The notes below the pieces were generated by a model. The model saw only the letters and a list, made by a program, of their open reading frames with translations, had not been told where the DNA came from and did no database searches. 27,696 nt of DNA, taken from an uncultured Oscillibacter sp. GTDB taxonomy: Bacteria > Bacillota > Clostridia > Oscillospirales > Oscillospiraceae. The position numbers were made by a program, and so were the translations under genes. Location of the stretch: the NCBI RefSeq assembly GCF_910587525.1, contig NZ_CAJULS010000014.1, positions 1 through 27,696 on the forward strand, in the 5' to 3' direction. Positions 14,786-23,031 of the stretch are shown piece after piece. How positions within the stretch are numbered: the stretch's first letter is position 1; each line of letters begins with the position of its first letter.

Positions 14786-15512
14786 GGTCTATGTGGTGGG
14801 CATCGGCCCCGGCGGAGCGGAGCAGATCACGCCCCAGGCCCGGACGGCCATGGAGCGGGCGGAGGTGCTGTGCGGCTACATGGTGTATATCGACCTGGTG
14901 CGGCCCCTGTATCCGGGCAAGGAGGTCTTTACCACTCCCATGACGCGGGAGATTGAGCGCTGCCGCCGCTGTCTGGAGTTTGCCCAATCAGGGCGGACCA
15001 CCGCCATGCTGTGCAGCGGCGACGCCGGAGTTTACGGCATGGCCGGTCCCCTGCTCCAGCTCTGTCCGGAGTTTCCGGAGGTGGAGGTGGAGGTGGTCCC
15101 CGGTGTCACCGCCGCCCTCTCCGGCGGAGCGGCGCTGGGCGCGCCGCTGATGCACGATTTTTGTGTCATCTCCCTGTCGGATCTGCTGACGCCCTGGGAG
15201 ACCATCGAAAACCGCCTCCGCTGCGCCGCCAGGGGGGATTTCTCCATCTGCCTCTACAACCCCTCCTCCAAAAAGCGGGCGGACTACCTGCGGCAGGCCT
15301 GTGACATTTTACTGGAGGAAAAAAGTGGGGAAACAGTCTGTGGCTGGGTGCGGAACATCGGCCGGGAGGGCCAGGAGCGCCGGGTGCTGACCCTGGGGGA
15401 GCTGCGGGGGGAGACGGTGGATATGTTCACCACCGTGTTCATCGGCAGCAGCGCCACCCAGGCGGTAAGCGGCTGGATGGTCACCCCCCGGGGCTATGAG
15501 GCTAAGAGATGA
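14778..15512 (+). CDS. cbiH: Cobalt-factor III C17-methyltransferase CbiH
   Basis: The 244-residue product begins MNKVYVVGIGPGGAEQITPQ and contains the CobJ/CbiH-specific stretch GYMVYIDLVRPLYPGKEVF, then CSGDAGVYGMAGPLLQL, VVPGVTAALSGGAALGAPL, HDFCVISLSDLLTPW and FSICLYNPSSKKRADYL. It methylates C-17 and drives ring contraction, the defining reaction of corrin formation. The length is that of the stand-alone enzyme; no extra nitrite-reductase-like or other fused domain is seen. It overlaps cbiG by eight bases and cbiJ by four. Confidence 0.95.
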   Translation: MNKVYVVGIGPGGAEQITPQARTAMERAEVLCGYMVYIDLVRPLYPGKEVFTTPMTREIERCRRCLEFAQSGRTTAMLCSGDAGVYGMAGPLLQLCPEFPEVEVEVVPGVTAALSGGAALGAPLMHDFCVISLSDLLTPWETIENRLRCAARGDFSICLYNPSSKKRADYLRQACDILLEEKSGETVCGWVRNIGREGQERRVLTLGELRGETVDMFTTVFIGSSATQAVSGWMVTPRGYEAKR

Positions 15513-16249
15513 AGCTGCTGATCTTCGGCGGCACCACCGAGGGCCGTGTGCTGGCAGGACAAGCTGCTGCCCTGGGGGCTGAGGTCACCGTCAGCGTGGC
15601 CACGCCCCTGGGGGCCGAGGAGCTGGCGGGCCTGCCCGGTGTCCATATACTGGCAGGACGGCTGGACCAGGCCGCCATGGAAACCCTGCTGGCGGGTTTT
15701 GACGCCTGTGTGGACGCCACCCACCCCTATGCCAAGATCGTCACCGCCGCAGTCCGGGCGGCCTGCGAGAACACAAATACGCCTCTGCGGCGGCTCCTGC
15801 GGGCCGGGAGCGCCGCAGGGGACGCAGTCCAGGTGCCCAGCTGTACTGAAGCCGCCGCCTTTTTGGCGGAGCAGACCGGTAATATTCTTCTGGCAACGGG
15901 CTCCAAGGAGCTGGCGGCGTTCTCGCCGCTGCCGCCGGAGCGGCTCTTCGCCCGGGTGCTTCCCACCCATGACAGCATAGCCGCCTGCGAGGCTCTGGGC
16001 CTGCCCCACCGGAACATTTTGGCCCTCCAGGGCCCCTTCACCCAAAAGCTGAACGAGGCCATGCTGGAGCAATACCGGATTGCGTGGCTGGTGACCAAGG
16101 ACGGCGGCAGCCCCGGCGGTTTTGACGAAAAGCTGTCCGCCGCCAGAAACACCGGGGTTCGGGTGGTACTGGTGGAGCGCCCCGCCGACGGCGGCGAGAA
16201 TATGGACGCGGTTCTATTCTGGATCAAGGAGGGTCTATCATGCGGGTAA
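15509..16249 (+). CDS. cbiJ: Cobalt-precorrin-6A reductase CbiJ
   Basis: CbiJ reduces the macrocycle of cobalt-precorrin-6A with a nicotinamide cofactor. The 246-residue sequence opens with a Rossmann entry KLLIFGGTTEGRVLAGQAA. It carries the family markers GRLDQAAMETLL, CVDATHPYAKIVTAAVRAAC, NILLATGSKELAAF, FARVLPTHDSIAACEALG, NILALQGPFTQKLNEAML and LVTKDGGSPGGFDEKLSAA. It overlaps cbiH by four bases and the cbiE-cbiT fusion by ten. The length is typical and nothing appears to be missing. Confidence 0.95.
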   Translation: MKLLIFGGTTEGRVLAGQAAALGAEVTVSVATPLGAEELAGLPGVHILAGRLDQAAMETLLAGFDACVDATHPYAKIVTAAVRAACENTNTPLRRLLRAGSAAGDAVQVPSCTEAAAFLAEQTGNILLATGSKELAAFSPLPPERLFARVLPTHDSIAACEALGLPHRNILALQGPFTQKLNEAMLEQYRIAWLVTKDGGSPGGFDEKLSAARNTGVRVVLVERPADGGENMDAVLFWIKEGLSCG

Positions 16250-17433
16250 CACTGGCGGGCCTTGGCTGCGGAACAGCGGCTGCCCTGACAGAGGAGGTTC
16301 GGGCCGCCCTGGCCCAGGCGGACTATCTGGTGGGAGCGGCCCGGCTGCTGAGCCAGCTCCCGGCAGGCATCACTCCCCGGCGGGAGAGCGCCACCAAGCC
16401 CCAAGAGATCGTAAAACTGCTGCTGGCCTCCGGCTGTCAAAACGCCTGCGTATTGTACAGCGGAGATACCGGTTTTTACTCCGGTGCCCGGAGCCTCCTG
16501 CCTCTTCTGCAGGGGTATGAGATTGAAACCCGCGTGCTGCCCGGCATCTCCAGCGTGCAGTACCTGGCCGCGAAGCTGGGCCGCCCCTGGCAGGAGTGGG
16601 TCCTCTGCTCCGCCCACGGCGTGGACTGCGACGCTGTGGACGCGGTGAGCCGGAACCGGCCCGCCTGCTTCCTCACCGGCGGGACTCTGGGCCCCACAGC
16701 CCTGTGCCGCCAATTGGCGGAGGCCGGGCTGGGACCGCTGCCCGTGACCGTGGGCGAGAATCTCTCCTACCCGGAGGAACATATCGAATCCGGCACGGCG
16801 GCAGAGTTCGCCCGGCGGGACTTCGCTCCTTTGAGCGTACTCCTGGCAGAGGCCGCCCCCACCCTTCCCCGGCGGACGCCGGGATTGCCCGACGAGGCGT
16901 TTCTGCGGGGTAAGGTTCCCATGACAAAGCAGGAGATTCGCGCCGCCGCCTTGGGAAAGCTGGCGGCAGGCCCGGAGGATGTGTGCTGGGACATCGGTGC
17001 GGGCACGGGCAGCGTCAGTGTGGAGCTGGCTCTGCAAACCAAGGCCGTCTGGGCCGTGGAGCGAAATCCGCAGGCCCTGGAATTGCTGCGGGCCAACCGG
17101 GAGCGGTTCCGCGCCTGGAATCTGCGTCTGGCGGAGGGCTCTGCCCCGGAGGCCCTGGACGCTCTCCCCAAACCGGACGCTGTGTTTGTGGGCGGCAGCG
17201 GCGGCGAACTGCCCCGCATCCTGCAGGCCGTCTATGACGCCAATCCCCGCGCCCGGGTCTGTGTCTCCGCCATCGCCCTGGAGACACTGCACACCGCTCT
17301 GGAGACACTCACGGCTCTGGACTGTGAAACGGAGATCACACAGATCGCCATCAGCCGGGGAAAACCAGTGGGAACGCTTCACCTGCTGACGGCTCAGAAC
17401 CCGGTATTTCTCATCACGGGGGTGCGGCCTTGA
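16240..17433 (+). CDS. cbiET: Fused cobalt-precorrin-7 C5-methyltransferase / C15-methyltransferase (CbiE-CbiT, CobL-like)
   Basis: One 397-residue protein joins two enzymes. Residues 1 to about 205 are CbiE, a tetrapyrrole methylase with VTLAGLGCG, YSGDTGFYSGARSLLPLL, VLPGISSVQYLAAKLG and VTVGENLSYPEEHI. Residues about 215-397 are CbiT, an unrelated class I methyltransferase with MTKQEIRAAALGKL, the SAM loop DIGAGTGSVSVELA (from Asp251) and FVGGSGGELPRIL. CbiT methylates C-15 and decarboxylates the acetate side chain at C-12; CbiE methylates C-5. The fusion is as in CobL of the aerobic pathway and is common in clostridia. It overlaps cbiJ by ten bases and cbiA by four. Confidence 0.95.
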   Translation: MRVTLAGLGCGTAAALTEEVRAALAQADYLVGAARLLSQLPAGITPRRESATKPQEIVKLLLASGCQNACVLYSGDTGFYSGARSLLPLLQGYEIETRVLPGISSVQYLAAKLGRPWQEWVLCSAHGVDCDAVDAVSRNRPACFLTGGTLGPTALCRQLAEAGLGPLPVTVGENLSYPEEHIESGTAAEFARRDFAPLSVLLAEAAPTLPRRTPGLPDEAFLRGKVPMTKQEIRAAALGKLAAGPEDVCWDIGAGTGSVSVELALQTKAVWAVERNPQALELLRANRERFRAWNLRLAEGSAPEALDALPKPDAVFVGGSGGELPRILQAVYDANPRARVCVSAIALETLHTALETLTALDCETEITQIAISRGKPVGTLHLLTAQNPVFLITGVRP

Positions 17434-18776
17434 GGCGGTTGATGCTCACCGCTATGAACAGCGGCAGCGGCAAAACCACCGTCACCTGCGCCCTGCTGGC
17501 GGCCCTGAGGCGGCGGGGCGTCTCAGTACAGTCCTTCAAGTGCGGACCGGATTACATCGACCCCATGTTTCATACGCAGGTGCTCGGCATTCCCAGCCGG
17601 AATCTGGATCTCTTCTTACAAGGCCCGGAGGGCGTGCGGCGCACTCTGGCCTGCCAGCGTGCGGATCTGGCCCTGCTGGAGGGAGCTATGGGGTTTTATG
17701 ACGGCGTGGGCGGCACCGCGGAATCCAGCGCCTGGCAGACGGCGGACACAGAGGACATCCCGTCGGTACTGGTGCTGCGCCCCGCCGGCTCCAGCCTGAC
17801 CCTGGCCGCTCAGGTGCGGGGCCTCCAGTCCTTCCGCTCCCCCAGCCATCTGGCGGGACTGCTGCTGAACAGCTGCAAGCCCGCTTTCCACTCCCATCTG
17901 GCCCCCATTCTGGAGCGGGAGACCGGCCTGCCGGTACTAGGTTTTCTGCCTCCTATAGACGAAGCCGTCTTTGGAAGCCGCCACCTGGGACTGCTGACCG
18001 CCGGGGAGATTGCAGACCTCTCCGCCCGGATCGAGGTCCTGGCCGCTCAGCTGGAGCGGACCGTGGACATCCGGTCCCTGCTGGCCCTGGCAGGAGACGT
18101 GTCCAACAGCGCCCCTCCTCCGGTCCCGCTCCCTCCGGTCCGATGCCGGATCGCCGCGGCCCGGGATGAGGCCTTCTGCTTTTTCTACGAGGATAACCTG
18201 GACGCCTTGCGGCAGTGCGGCGCGGAACTGGTTTTTTTCAGCCCCCTGCGGGACCGGGAACTGCCCTCAAACACCGACGGGCTGTATCTGGCGGGAGGAT
18301 ACCCGGAGCTTCATGCCCGGGCACTGAGCCGGAACGAAGCCATGCGGGAGAGTATCCGGTGCGCCGTCACGGCGGGCCTGCCCACTGTCGCAGAGTGCGG
18401 CGGCTTTCTCTACCTCCAGCAGACGCTGGAGGATGATGCCGGAACCTCCTGGCCCATGGCCGGTGCACTGGCGGGCGCAGGGTTTCAAACCGGGCGCTTA
18501 CAGCGCTTCGGCTACCTGACGTTAACAGCGGATTCCGACAGCCTGCTGCTGCGCCGGGGAGAGACGGTCCCCGCCCACGAATTCCACTACTGGGACTGTA
18601 CGGAAAACGGAACGGCTCTGGCGGCCCGAAAGGCGGGGCGGGAAACCGTATGGCGCTGCGGCTTTGCCTCCCCTACCCTGTACGCCGCCTTTCCCCACCT
18701 GCACTTTAACAGCCAGCTGCCCCTGGCCCGGCGCTTTGCGGACCGGGCCGCCCGCTGGAGAGAGGAACACATATGA
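17430..18776 (+). CDS. cbiA: Cobyrinic acid a,c-diamide synthase CbiA
   Basis: CbiA uses glutamine and ATP to amidate the a and c side chains of cobyrinate. I start it at TTG 17430, which overlaps the cbiE-cbiT stop and follows GGGGGTG; ATG 17442 in the same frame is the alternative and would cost four residues. The 448-residue protein has an N-terminal P-loop (MNSGSGKTTVT, residues 9-19), KCGPDYIDPMFH, LEGAMGFYDG and a C-terminal glutaminase domain. That domain carries LYLAGGYPELHA, the nucleophile Cys323 in AECGGFLYL and a distal His in AFPHLHFNSQ. Length and order are normal. It overlaps cobT by four bases. Confidence 0.95.
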   Translation: MRRLMLTAMNSGSGKTTVTCALLAALRRRGVSVQSFKCGPDYIDPMFHTQVLGIPSRNLDLFLQGPEGVRRTLACQRADLALLEGAMGFYDGVGGTAESSAWQTADTEDIPSVLVLRPAGSSLTLAAQVRGLQSFRSPSHLAGLLLNSCKPAFHSHLAPILERETGLPVLGFLPPIDEAVFGSRHLGLLTAGEIADLSARIEVLAAQLERTVDIRSLLALAGDVSNSAPPPVPLPPVRCRIAAARDEAFCFFYEDNLDALRQCGAELVFFSPLRDRELPSNTDGLYLAGGYPELHARALSRNEAMRESIRCAVTAGLPTVAECGGFLYLQQTLEDDAGTSWPMAGALAGAGFQTGRLQRFGYLTLTADSDSLLLRRGETVPAHEFHYWDCTENGTALAARKAGRETVWRCGFASPTLYAAFPHLHFNSQLPLARRFADRAARWREEHI

Positions 18777-19831
18777 AAACGCTTTCGGAAATCCTGTCGC
18801 AGATCACGGCCCCCGACGAGGCCGCCAGGGCCGCCTGTCTGGCCCGGTGGGACGGTCTGGCCAAGCCCCTGGGGAGTCTTGGACTGCTGGAGGCCTCCCT
18901 GGCCCGGATCGCAGCGGTGACCGGAAGCCCGGACATCACCCTGGACCGTCGGACGCTGCTGGTGCTTTGCGCCGACAACGGCGTGGTTGCCCAGGGGGTC
19001 GCCCAGTGCGGCAGCTCCGTCACCGCCTCCGTGGCCCAGGCCCTGGCCGCGGGGGAGAGCACCGTCTGCCACATGGCCCGGTGCGCCCGGTGCCGCGTAA
19101 TCCCTGTGGACATGGGAATGGCGGACTTCCCCTCCACCCCCGGCGTCTGGGACCGCCGGGTGCGCAACGGCACGGCGGACATTACCCAGGGCCCCGCCAT
19201 GACCCGGGCGGAATGCGTCCAAGCTATCGAGCTGGGGGCGGAGCTGGTGCGGGAATGCCATGAGAGCGGTTCGTCCATCATCGCCACCGGGGAGATGGGC
19301 ATCGGCAACACCACTACCTCCAGCGCTCTGGCATCCGTCCTGCTGGGAAAGTCCCCGGCAGAGGTCACCGGCCGGGGGGCGGGCCTCTCCGACGCAGGGC
19401 TCACCCGGAAGGTCGCCGCTATTGAGAGGGCTCTCTCTCTGAACCGCCCGGACCCCGCTGACCCTGTCGACATCATCTCCAAAGTAGGCGGTCTGGATAT
19501 CGCGGGCCTGTGCGGCGTATTTCTGGGGGGCGCGCTATATCGTGTCCCCGTGGTGATCGACGGATTCATCAGCGGCGCGGCGGCGTTGTGCGCCGCCCGG
19601 CTGTGCCCTGGGGCGACGTTCGCCCTGCTGGCCAGTCACGTCTCCGCCGAACCGGCGGGAGGCCTGATGCTGGACGCCCTGGAGCTCAGTCCCCTGATCT
19701 CCGCCGGAATGCGCCTGGGGGAGGGCAGCGGGGCCGTGGCGGCACTGCCTCTGCTGGATATGGCCCTGGCAGTCTACCACAGCGGCCAGACCTTTGGCCG
19801 TCTGGGTATCGACGCCTATACGCCGCAGTGA
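18773..19831 (+). CDS. cobT: Nicotinate-nucleotide:dimethylbenzimidazole phosphoribosyltransferase CobT
   Basis: CobT activates the lower-ligand base by joining it to ribose phosphate from nicotinate mononucleotide. The 352-residue length equals that of the family. Visible markers are ARWDGLAKPLGSLGLLE, the CADNGVVAQGVAQ block, TGEMGIGNTTTSSALAS, KVGGLDIAGLCGVFLGG, PVVIDGFISGAAAL and GMRLGEGSGA. The glutamate of GEGSGA is residue 317, the same number as the catalytic Glu317 of the Salmonella enzyme. No benzimidazole synthesis genes (bluB or bza) are in the window, so the base used is unknown. The start overlaps cbiA by four bases. Confidence 0.96.
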   Translation: MKTLSEILSQITAPDEAARAACLARWDGLAKPLGSLGLLEASLARIAAVTGSPDITLDRRTLLVLCADNGVVAQGVAQCGSSVTASVAQALAAGESTVCHMARCARCRVIPVDMGMADFPSTPGVWDRRVRNGTADITQGPAMTRAECVQAIELGAELVRECHESGSSIIATGEMGIGNTTTSSALASVLLGKSPAEVTGRGAGLSDAGLTRKVAAIERALSLNRPDPADPVDIISKVGGLDIAGLCGVFLGGALYRVPVVIDGFISGAAALCAARLCPGATFALLASHVSAEPAGGLMLDALELSPLISAGMRLGEGSGAVAALPLLDMALAVYHSGQTFGRLGIDAYTPQ

Positions 19832-19841
19832 GGAGGGCGCC

Positions 19842-20357
19842 ATGTTCACACTGGTCATCGGCGGCGCCGCCAGCGGAAAGAGCGAATACGCCGAGTCGTG
19901 GGTCATGCGCCTGCCGGGGCGGCGCATCTATCTGGCCACCATGAAGCCCTGGGATGAGGAGTGCCGCGCCCGCATCGCCCGCCACCGCCGCCTCCGGCAG
20001 GATAAGGGATTTGAGACCGTGGAGCGGTACACAAACCTGTCAGGGCTGGAGCTTCCGGCGGGAACCAATATCCTGTTGGAGTGCATGAGCAATCTGACCG
20101 CCAACGAGCTCTACGATCCGGAGGGCGGCGGAAAAGAAGCCATTCTCTTGGGTATTGACGCTCTGCTGGGGCGCGGCAGACATCTGACCATTGTCACCAA
20201 CGAGGTGTTCTCCGGCGGCACGGCCTATGGGGCAGACACCCTCCGCTACCTGGAGACGCTGGCCCGGGTTAACCGCGCCCTGGCCTCCCGGGCGGACACC
20301 GTCGCGGAGATCGTCTGCGGACTGCCCAACTTCTTAAAAGGAGGACCGCAGCCATGA
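19842..20357 (+). CDS. cobU: Adenosylcobinamide kinase / adenosylcobinamide-phosphate guanylyltransferase CobU
   Basis: CobU phosphorylates adenosylcobinamide and then attaches GMP. The ATG at 19842 follows a perfect AGGAGG (19831-19836) and gives 171 residues. Walker A is GGAASGKS (residues 7-14). The guanylyl-accepting histidine motif is ARIARHRRLR with His48, and the segments LLECMSNLTANELY, VTNEVFSGG and ADTVAEIVCGLPNFLKG follow. This is the complete family architecture. A shorter relative lacking the middle part lies two genes downstream. It is separated from cobT by ten bases and overlaps cobS by four. Confidence 0.93.
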   Translation: MFTLVIGGAASGKSEYAESWVMRLPGRRIYLATMKPWDEECRARIARHRRLRQDKGFETVERYTNLSGLELPAGTNILLECMSNLTANELYDPEGGGKEAILLGIDALLGRGRHLTIVTNEVFSGGTAYGADTLRYLETLARVNRALASRADTVAEIVCGLPNFLKGGPQP

Positions 20358-21136
20358 AGACCGTCCTGGGAACTGTCGCTGCCGCCTTTTCCATGTTCTC
20401 GGCCTTGCCGGTGCCCCAGGCACCCTGGGATGAACGGCACATGCGCTGGATGCTGGCAGCCTTCCCCCTCATTGGCCTCGTGACCGGCGCGGCCTGCTGG
20501 GCCTGGTGGGCCCTGTGCAGTGCGCTGGCCCTGCCGGCGATCCTGCGGGGAGCGGGGCTGTGCCTGCTGCCGGTACTCATCACCGGGGGCGTCCACTTAG
20601 ACGGCTATGCCGACACCTGTGACGCCCTGGCCAGTCATGCCCCGCCGGAGCGTCGGCAGGAGATCTTGAAGGATCCCCGCCTGGGGGCCTTCGCCGCCAT
20701 CCGGCTGTGCTGTTACTTTCTGGCTTCCTTCGCATTGTGGACGGCCATGCCCCGGTTCGACGGGCCCGCCTTCCTGCTGGCCTTGTGCATGTCCCGGGCC
20801 CTGTCCGGGCTGGCCATCGCCGCCTTTCCCCTGGCCCGGAACAGCGGCCTTGCCCACACCTTTGCCGCGGCGGCGGACCGGAAAAAACTGCGCTCCCTGC
20901 TGGCAGCGCTCTCTATCCTATTGGCGGCGATGCTGTGCCTGCGGGGTATCGGAGGAACGGCCATGGCGGCGGCGGCGTTTTGTGTGTTTCTCTATTACCG
21001 CCCCATGGCCCGGAGGAACTTTGGCGGCATCTCCGGGGACCTGGCCGGCTGGTTTTTGCAGACCGCCGAGCTGTGGATGCTGGGGGCCGCCTGCACAGCA
21101 CAATATCTGGAACCTTTTTTCAGGAGGCTGTTATGA
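20354..21136 (+). CDS. cobS: Adenosylcobinamide-GDP ribazoletransferase (cobalamin synthase) CobS
   Basis: CobS joins adenosylcobinamide-GDP to the alpha-ribazole nucleotide at the membrane, the last condensation of B12 synthesis. The 260-residue protein is strongly hydrophobic, with about six to seven helices. It carries the hallmark GGVHLDGYADTCDAL (from residue 78; His81, Asp83 and Asp87 are the conserved metal-binding type residues), then DPRLGAFAA and an ending RNFGGISGDLAGWFLQTAE. These blocks are invariant in the family. It sits between cobU and a cobU-like gene with four-base overlaps at both ends. Confidence 0.95.
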   Translation: MKTVLGTVAAAFSMFSALPVPQAPWDERHMRWMLAAFPLIGLVTGAACWAWWALCSALALPAILRGAGLCLLPVLITGGVHLDGYADTCDALASHAPPERRQEILKDPRLGAFAAIRLCCYFLASFALWTAMPRFDGPAFLLALCMSRALSGLAIAAFPLARNSGLAHTFAAAADRKKLRSLLAALSILLAAMLCLRGIGGTAMAAAAFCVFLYYRPMARRNFGGISGDLAGWFLQTAELWMLGAACTAQYLEPFFRRLL

Positions 21137-21471
21137 TCTTTATCACAGGCCCGCTGCTGGCGGGCAAACAGAGCTATATCTGCGCCGCCCTAGGGCTCTC
21201 ACTGGACGAATTCGCCCGGCGGGCCGTGTGGGACGTGCAGGAGCTGGCGGCAAAGGAACCGGATCTGCCCGCCCTGGCGGAGGCCCTTGCTCAGCGCGAA
21301 ATCGTCATTGCCACAGAGGTGGGCGGCGGCGTAGTGCCCACAGACCCGGAGGAGCGGGAGGCCCGGGAAGCCGCCGGACGGCTCAGCTGCCTGCTGGCGG
21401 AGCGGGCAGACACCGTGGTGCGGGTGTACTGCGGCCTGCCCCAGGTACTAAAGGGGCAGCTTCCGTGCTGA
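21133..21471 (+). CDS. Short CobU-like P-loop protein
   Basis: A 112-residue protein begins MIFITGPLLAGKQSYICAAL, with GGAGGC ahead of its ATG and a four-base overlap with cobS. Its end, EVGGGVVPTDPEEREAREAA followed by GRLSCLLAERADTVVRVYCG and LPQVLKG, matches the C-terminal part of CobU. The middle is shortened by about 55-60 residues and the HxxR-type guanylylation motif is absent. The Walker A reads GPLLAGKQ, with Gln where Ser/Thr is normal. It may be a stand-alone nucleotide-binding or regulatory partner, a kinase without the transferase activity, or a degenerate duplicate. The smooth in-frame junctions and good ribosome site argue that it is expressed and selected. Confidence 0.85.
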   Translation: MIFITGPLLAGKQSYICAALGLSLDEFARRAVWDVQELAAKEPDLPALAEALAQREIVIATEVGGGVVPTDPEEREAREAAGRLSCLLAERADTVVRVYCGLPQVLKGQLPC

Positions 21472-22055
21472 TCTATCTTCTGCGCCACGGGGCCACGGAC
21501 TATAATGCCGATGGCCGCTACCAGGGCCGGAGGGATATCCCCCTTTCTTCCCCAGGCCGGGCGGCCCTGAGGACGGCAGACTTCTCCCCGGAGACCGTCT
21601 ATGTCTCCCCCCTCTCCCGGGCGGCGGAGACCGCCGCCATATTGTTTCCCGGCGCGGTGCAGATTCCCCTTCCCGCTCTGGCGGAGATGGACTTCGGCGT
21701 CTTCGAAGGGCGAAATTTTCAGGAGATGAAACACGACACCGCTTATCGCGCCTGGGTGGCGGGCGGCTGCACCGGCCAATGCCCCGGCGGTGAGAGCCGG
21801 GAGGAATTCTCCGCCAGGGTGTGCGGCGCCTTTACCTACCTGGTGGACCAGGGACTTGCCTCCGGCGCGGAGCATCTCGTGATTGTGGCCCACGGCGGCA
21901 CCCAGATGGCGGCGCTGGAGCGCTTTGCCCTGCCCCCGCGGGCGTATTTTGATTGGAAATCCCCCTGCGGCGGCGGCTTTTTGCTAAGCAGCGCCCCCTG
22001 GCGGGCGGGCCGCCGGCTGAATCTTACCGCAGAAGTACGCTACACAAAGGATTGA
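21465..22055 (+). CDS. cobC: Alpha-ribazole phosphatase CobC (histidine phosphatase)
   Basis: The preferred start is GTG 21465, overlapping the previous stop by seven bases and giving 196 residues that begin VLIYLLRHGATDYNADGRYQ. The RHG motif (His8) is the phosphohistidine site of the histidine phosphatase family and IVAHGG (His143) is the second active-site His. LSPLSRAAET-like text (VSPLSRAAETAAIL) and MDFGVFEGRNFQEM are also typical. In B12 synthesis CobC removes phosphate from alpha-ribazole phosphate or from cobalamin phosphate. Since the family includes many other phosphatases, the assignment rests largely on its place in the operon. A longer open frame upstream is a shadow of cobS. 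Confidence 0.88.
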   Translation: MLIYLLRHGATDYNADGRYQGRRDIPLSSPGRAALRTADFSPETVYVSPLSRAAETAAILFPGAVQIPLPALAEMDFGVFEGRNFQEMKHDTAYRAWVAGGCTGQCPGGESREEFSARVCGAFTYLVDQGLASGAEHLVIVAHGGTQMAALERFALPPRAYFDWKSPCGGGFLLSSAPWRAGRRLNLTAEVRYTKD

Positions 22056-22059
22056 TCTC

Positions 22060-23031
22060 ATGGAAATCGTCTATGCCGCTCTAGGCGGCTTTGCCCTGGA
22101 CCTGCTGCTGGGGGACCCGGCCTGGATACCCCACCCAGTGGTGTGGATGGGGCGGTGCATCGCCTGGCTGGAAGAGCGGCTCCGGACCGCCTTTCCAAAA
22201 ACGCCAAAAGGCGAACTGGTTGCCGGAACTGTGCTGGCGGCGCTGCTGCCTCTGGGAACTCTGGCCCTGTCTCTGGGCCTGCTCCGCCTGTGCCGCCTGG
22301 CTCACCCCGCCCTGGCGTTTACGTTGGAAACCGTATGGTGCTGGCAGGCCCTGGCAGTGCGGGGGCTGGCGGCGGAGAGCGAAAATGTACGCCGGCGCCT
22401 CACAGCCGGCACGCTGGAAGAGGCCAGGCAGGCGGTGGGCCGCATCGTCGGACGGGACACCGATGCCCTCAGCCCCCAGGGCGTAACCCGGGCGGCCGTG
22501 GAAACGGTGGCGGAGAACTTTGCCGACGGCGTGGCCGCCCCCATGGCTTATATGCTCCTTGGAGGCGCGCCTCTGGCCCTTTGCTGCAAGGCCGTCAACA
22601 CCATGGACAGCATGGTGGGCTACAAAAATGACCGCTACCTCCACTTCGGCCGCACCGCGGCGAGGCTGGACGATGCCGTCAATTTCCTCCCCGCCCGGCT
22701 GGCGGCGCTGCTGCTGGTCCTCTCCGCAGGCCTCATGGGAGAAAGCTTTTCCGGCGCCTGGCGAATCTGGCAGCGGGACCGCCGCTGTCACGCCAGCCCC
22801 AACTCCGCCCAGACAGAGTCCGCTATGGCCGGAGCCCTGGGCATCCAATTGGGGGGACCGGCGGCCTACTTCGGGCAGGTCCACGACAAGCCCACCATCG
22901 GCGATCCCCTGTGGGAGACGGAACCGGAGGATATTCTGCGGGCCAACCGGATGCTGTATGCCGCCAGCCTCCTGTGTCTCATTCTCCTGTGCGGCCTGCG
23001 GGTTTTCATTCTGAAAGGAGTCAAACTATGA
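22060..23031 (+). CDS. cbiB: Adenosylcobinamide-phosphate synthase CbiB
   Basis: CbiB couples aminopropanol phosphate to adenosylcobyric acid at the membrane. The 323-residue protein has an N-terminal helix ending in the family signature LLGDPAWIPHPVVWMG, helices near residues 50-80 and 205-225, and a last one at the C-terminus (about 300-318). Conserved cytoplasmic loops are GRDTDALSPQGVTRAAVETV, ENFADGVAAPMAYMLLGGAP and VNTMDSMVGYKNDRYLHFGR, followed by CHASPNSAQTESAMAGALG. Length and blocks are typical. It starts four bases after cobC and overlaps cobD by four, matching the functional pairing of CbiB with the decarboxylase that makes its substrate. Confidence 0.95.
   Translation: MEIVYAALGGFALDLLLGDPAWIPHPVVWMGRCIAWLEERLRTAFPKTPKGELVAGTVLAALLPLGTLALSLGLLRLCRLAHPALAFTLETVWCWQALAVRGLAAESENVRRRLTAGTLEEARQAVGRIVGRDTDALSPQGVTRAAVETVAENFADGVAAPMAYMLLGGAPLALCCKAVNTMDSMVGYKNDRYLHFGRTAARLDDAVNFLPARLAALLLVLSAGLMGESFSGAWRIWQRDRRCHASPNSAQTESAMAGALGIQLGGPAAYFGQVHDKPTIGDPLWETEPEDILRANRMLYAASLLCLILLCGLRVFILKGVKL

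Noticed and set aside
15727..17382. A 551-residue open frame on the minus strand opposite cbiJ and cbiE-cbiT
   Set aside because: It mirrors two certain genes, is rich in Gly/Arg/Gln without family motifs and has no ribosome site. High GC content makes such antisense frames common.
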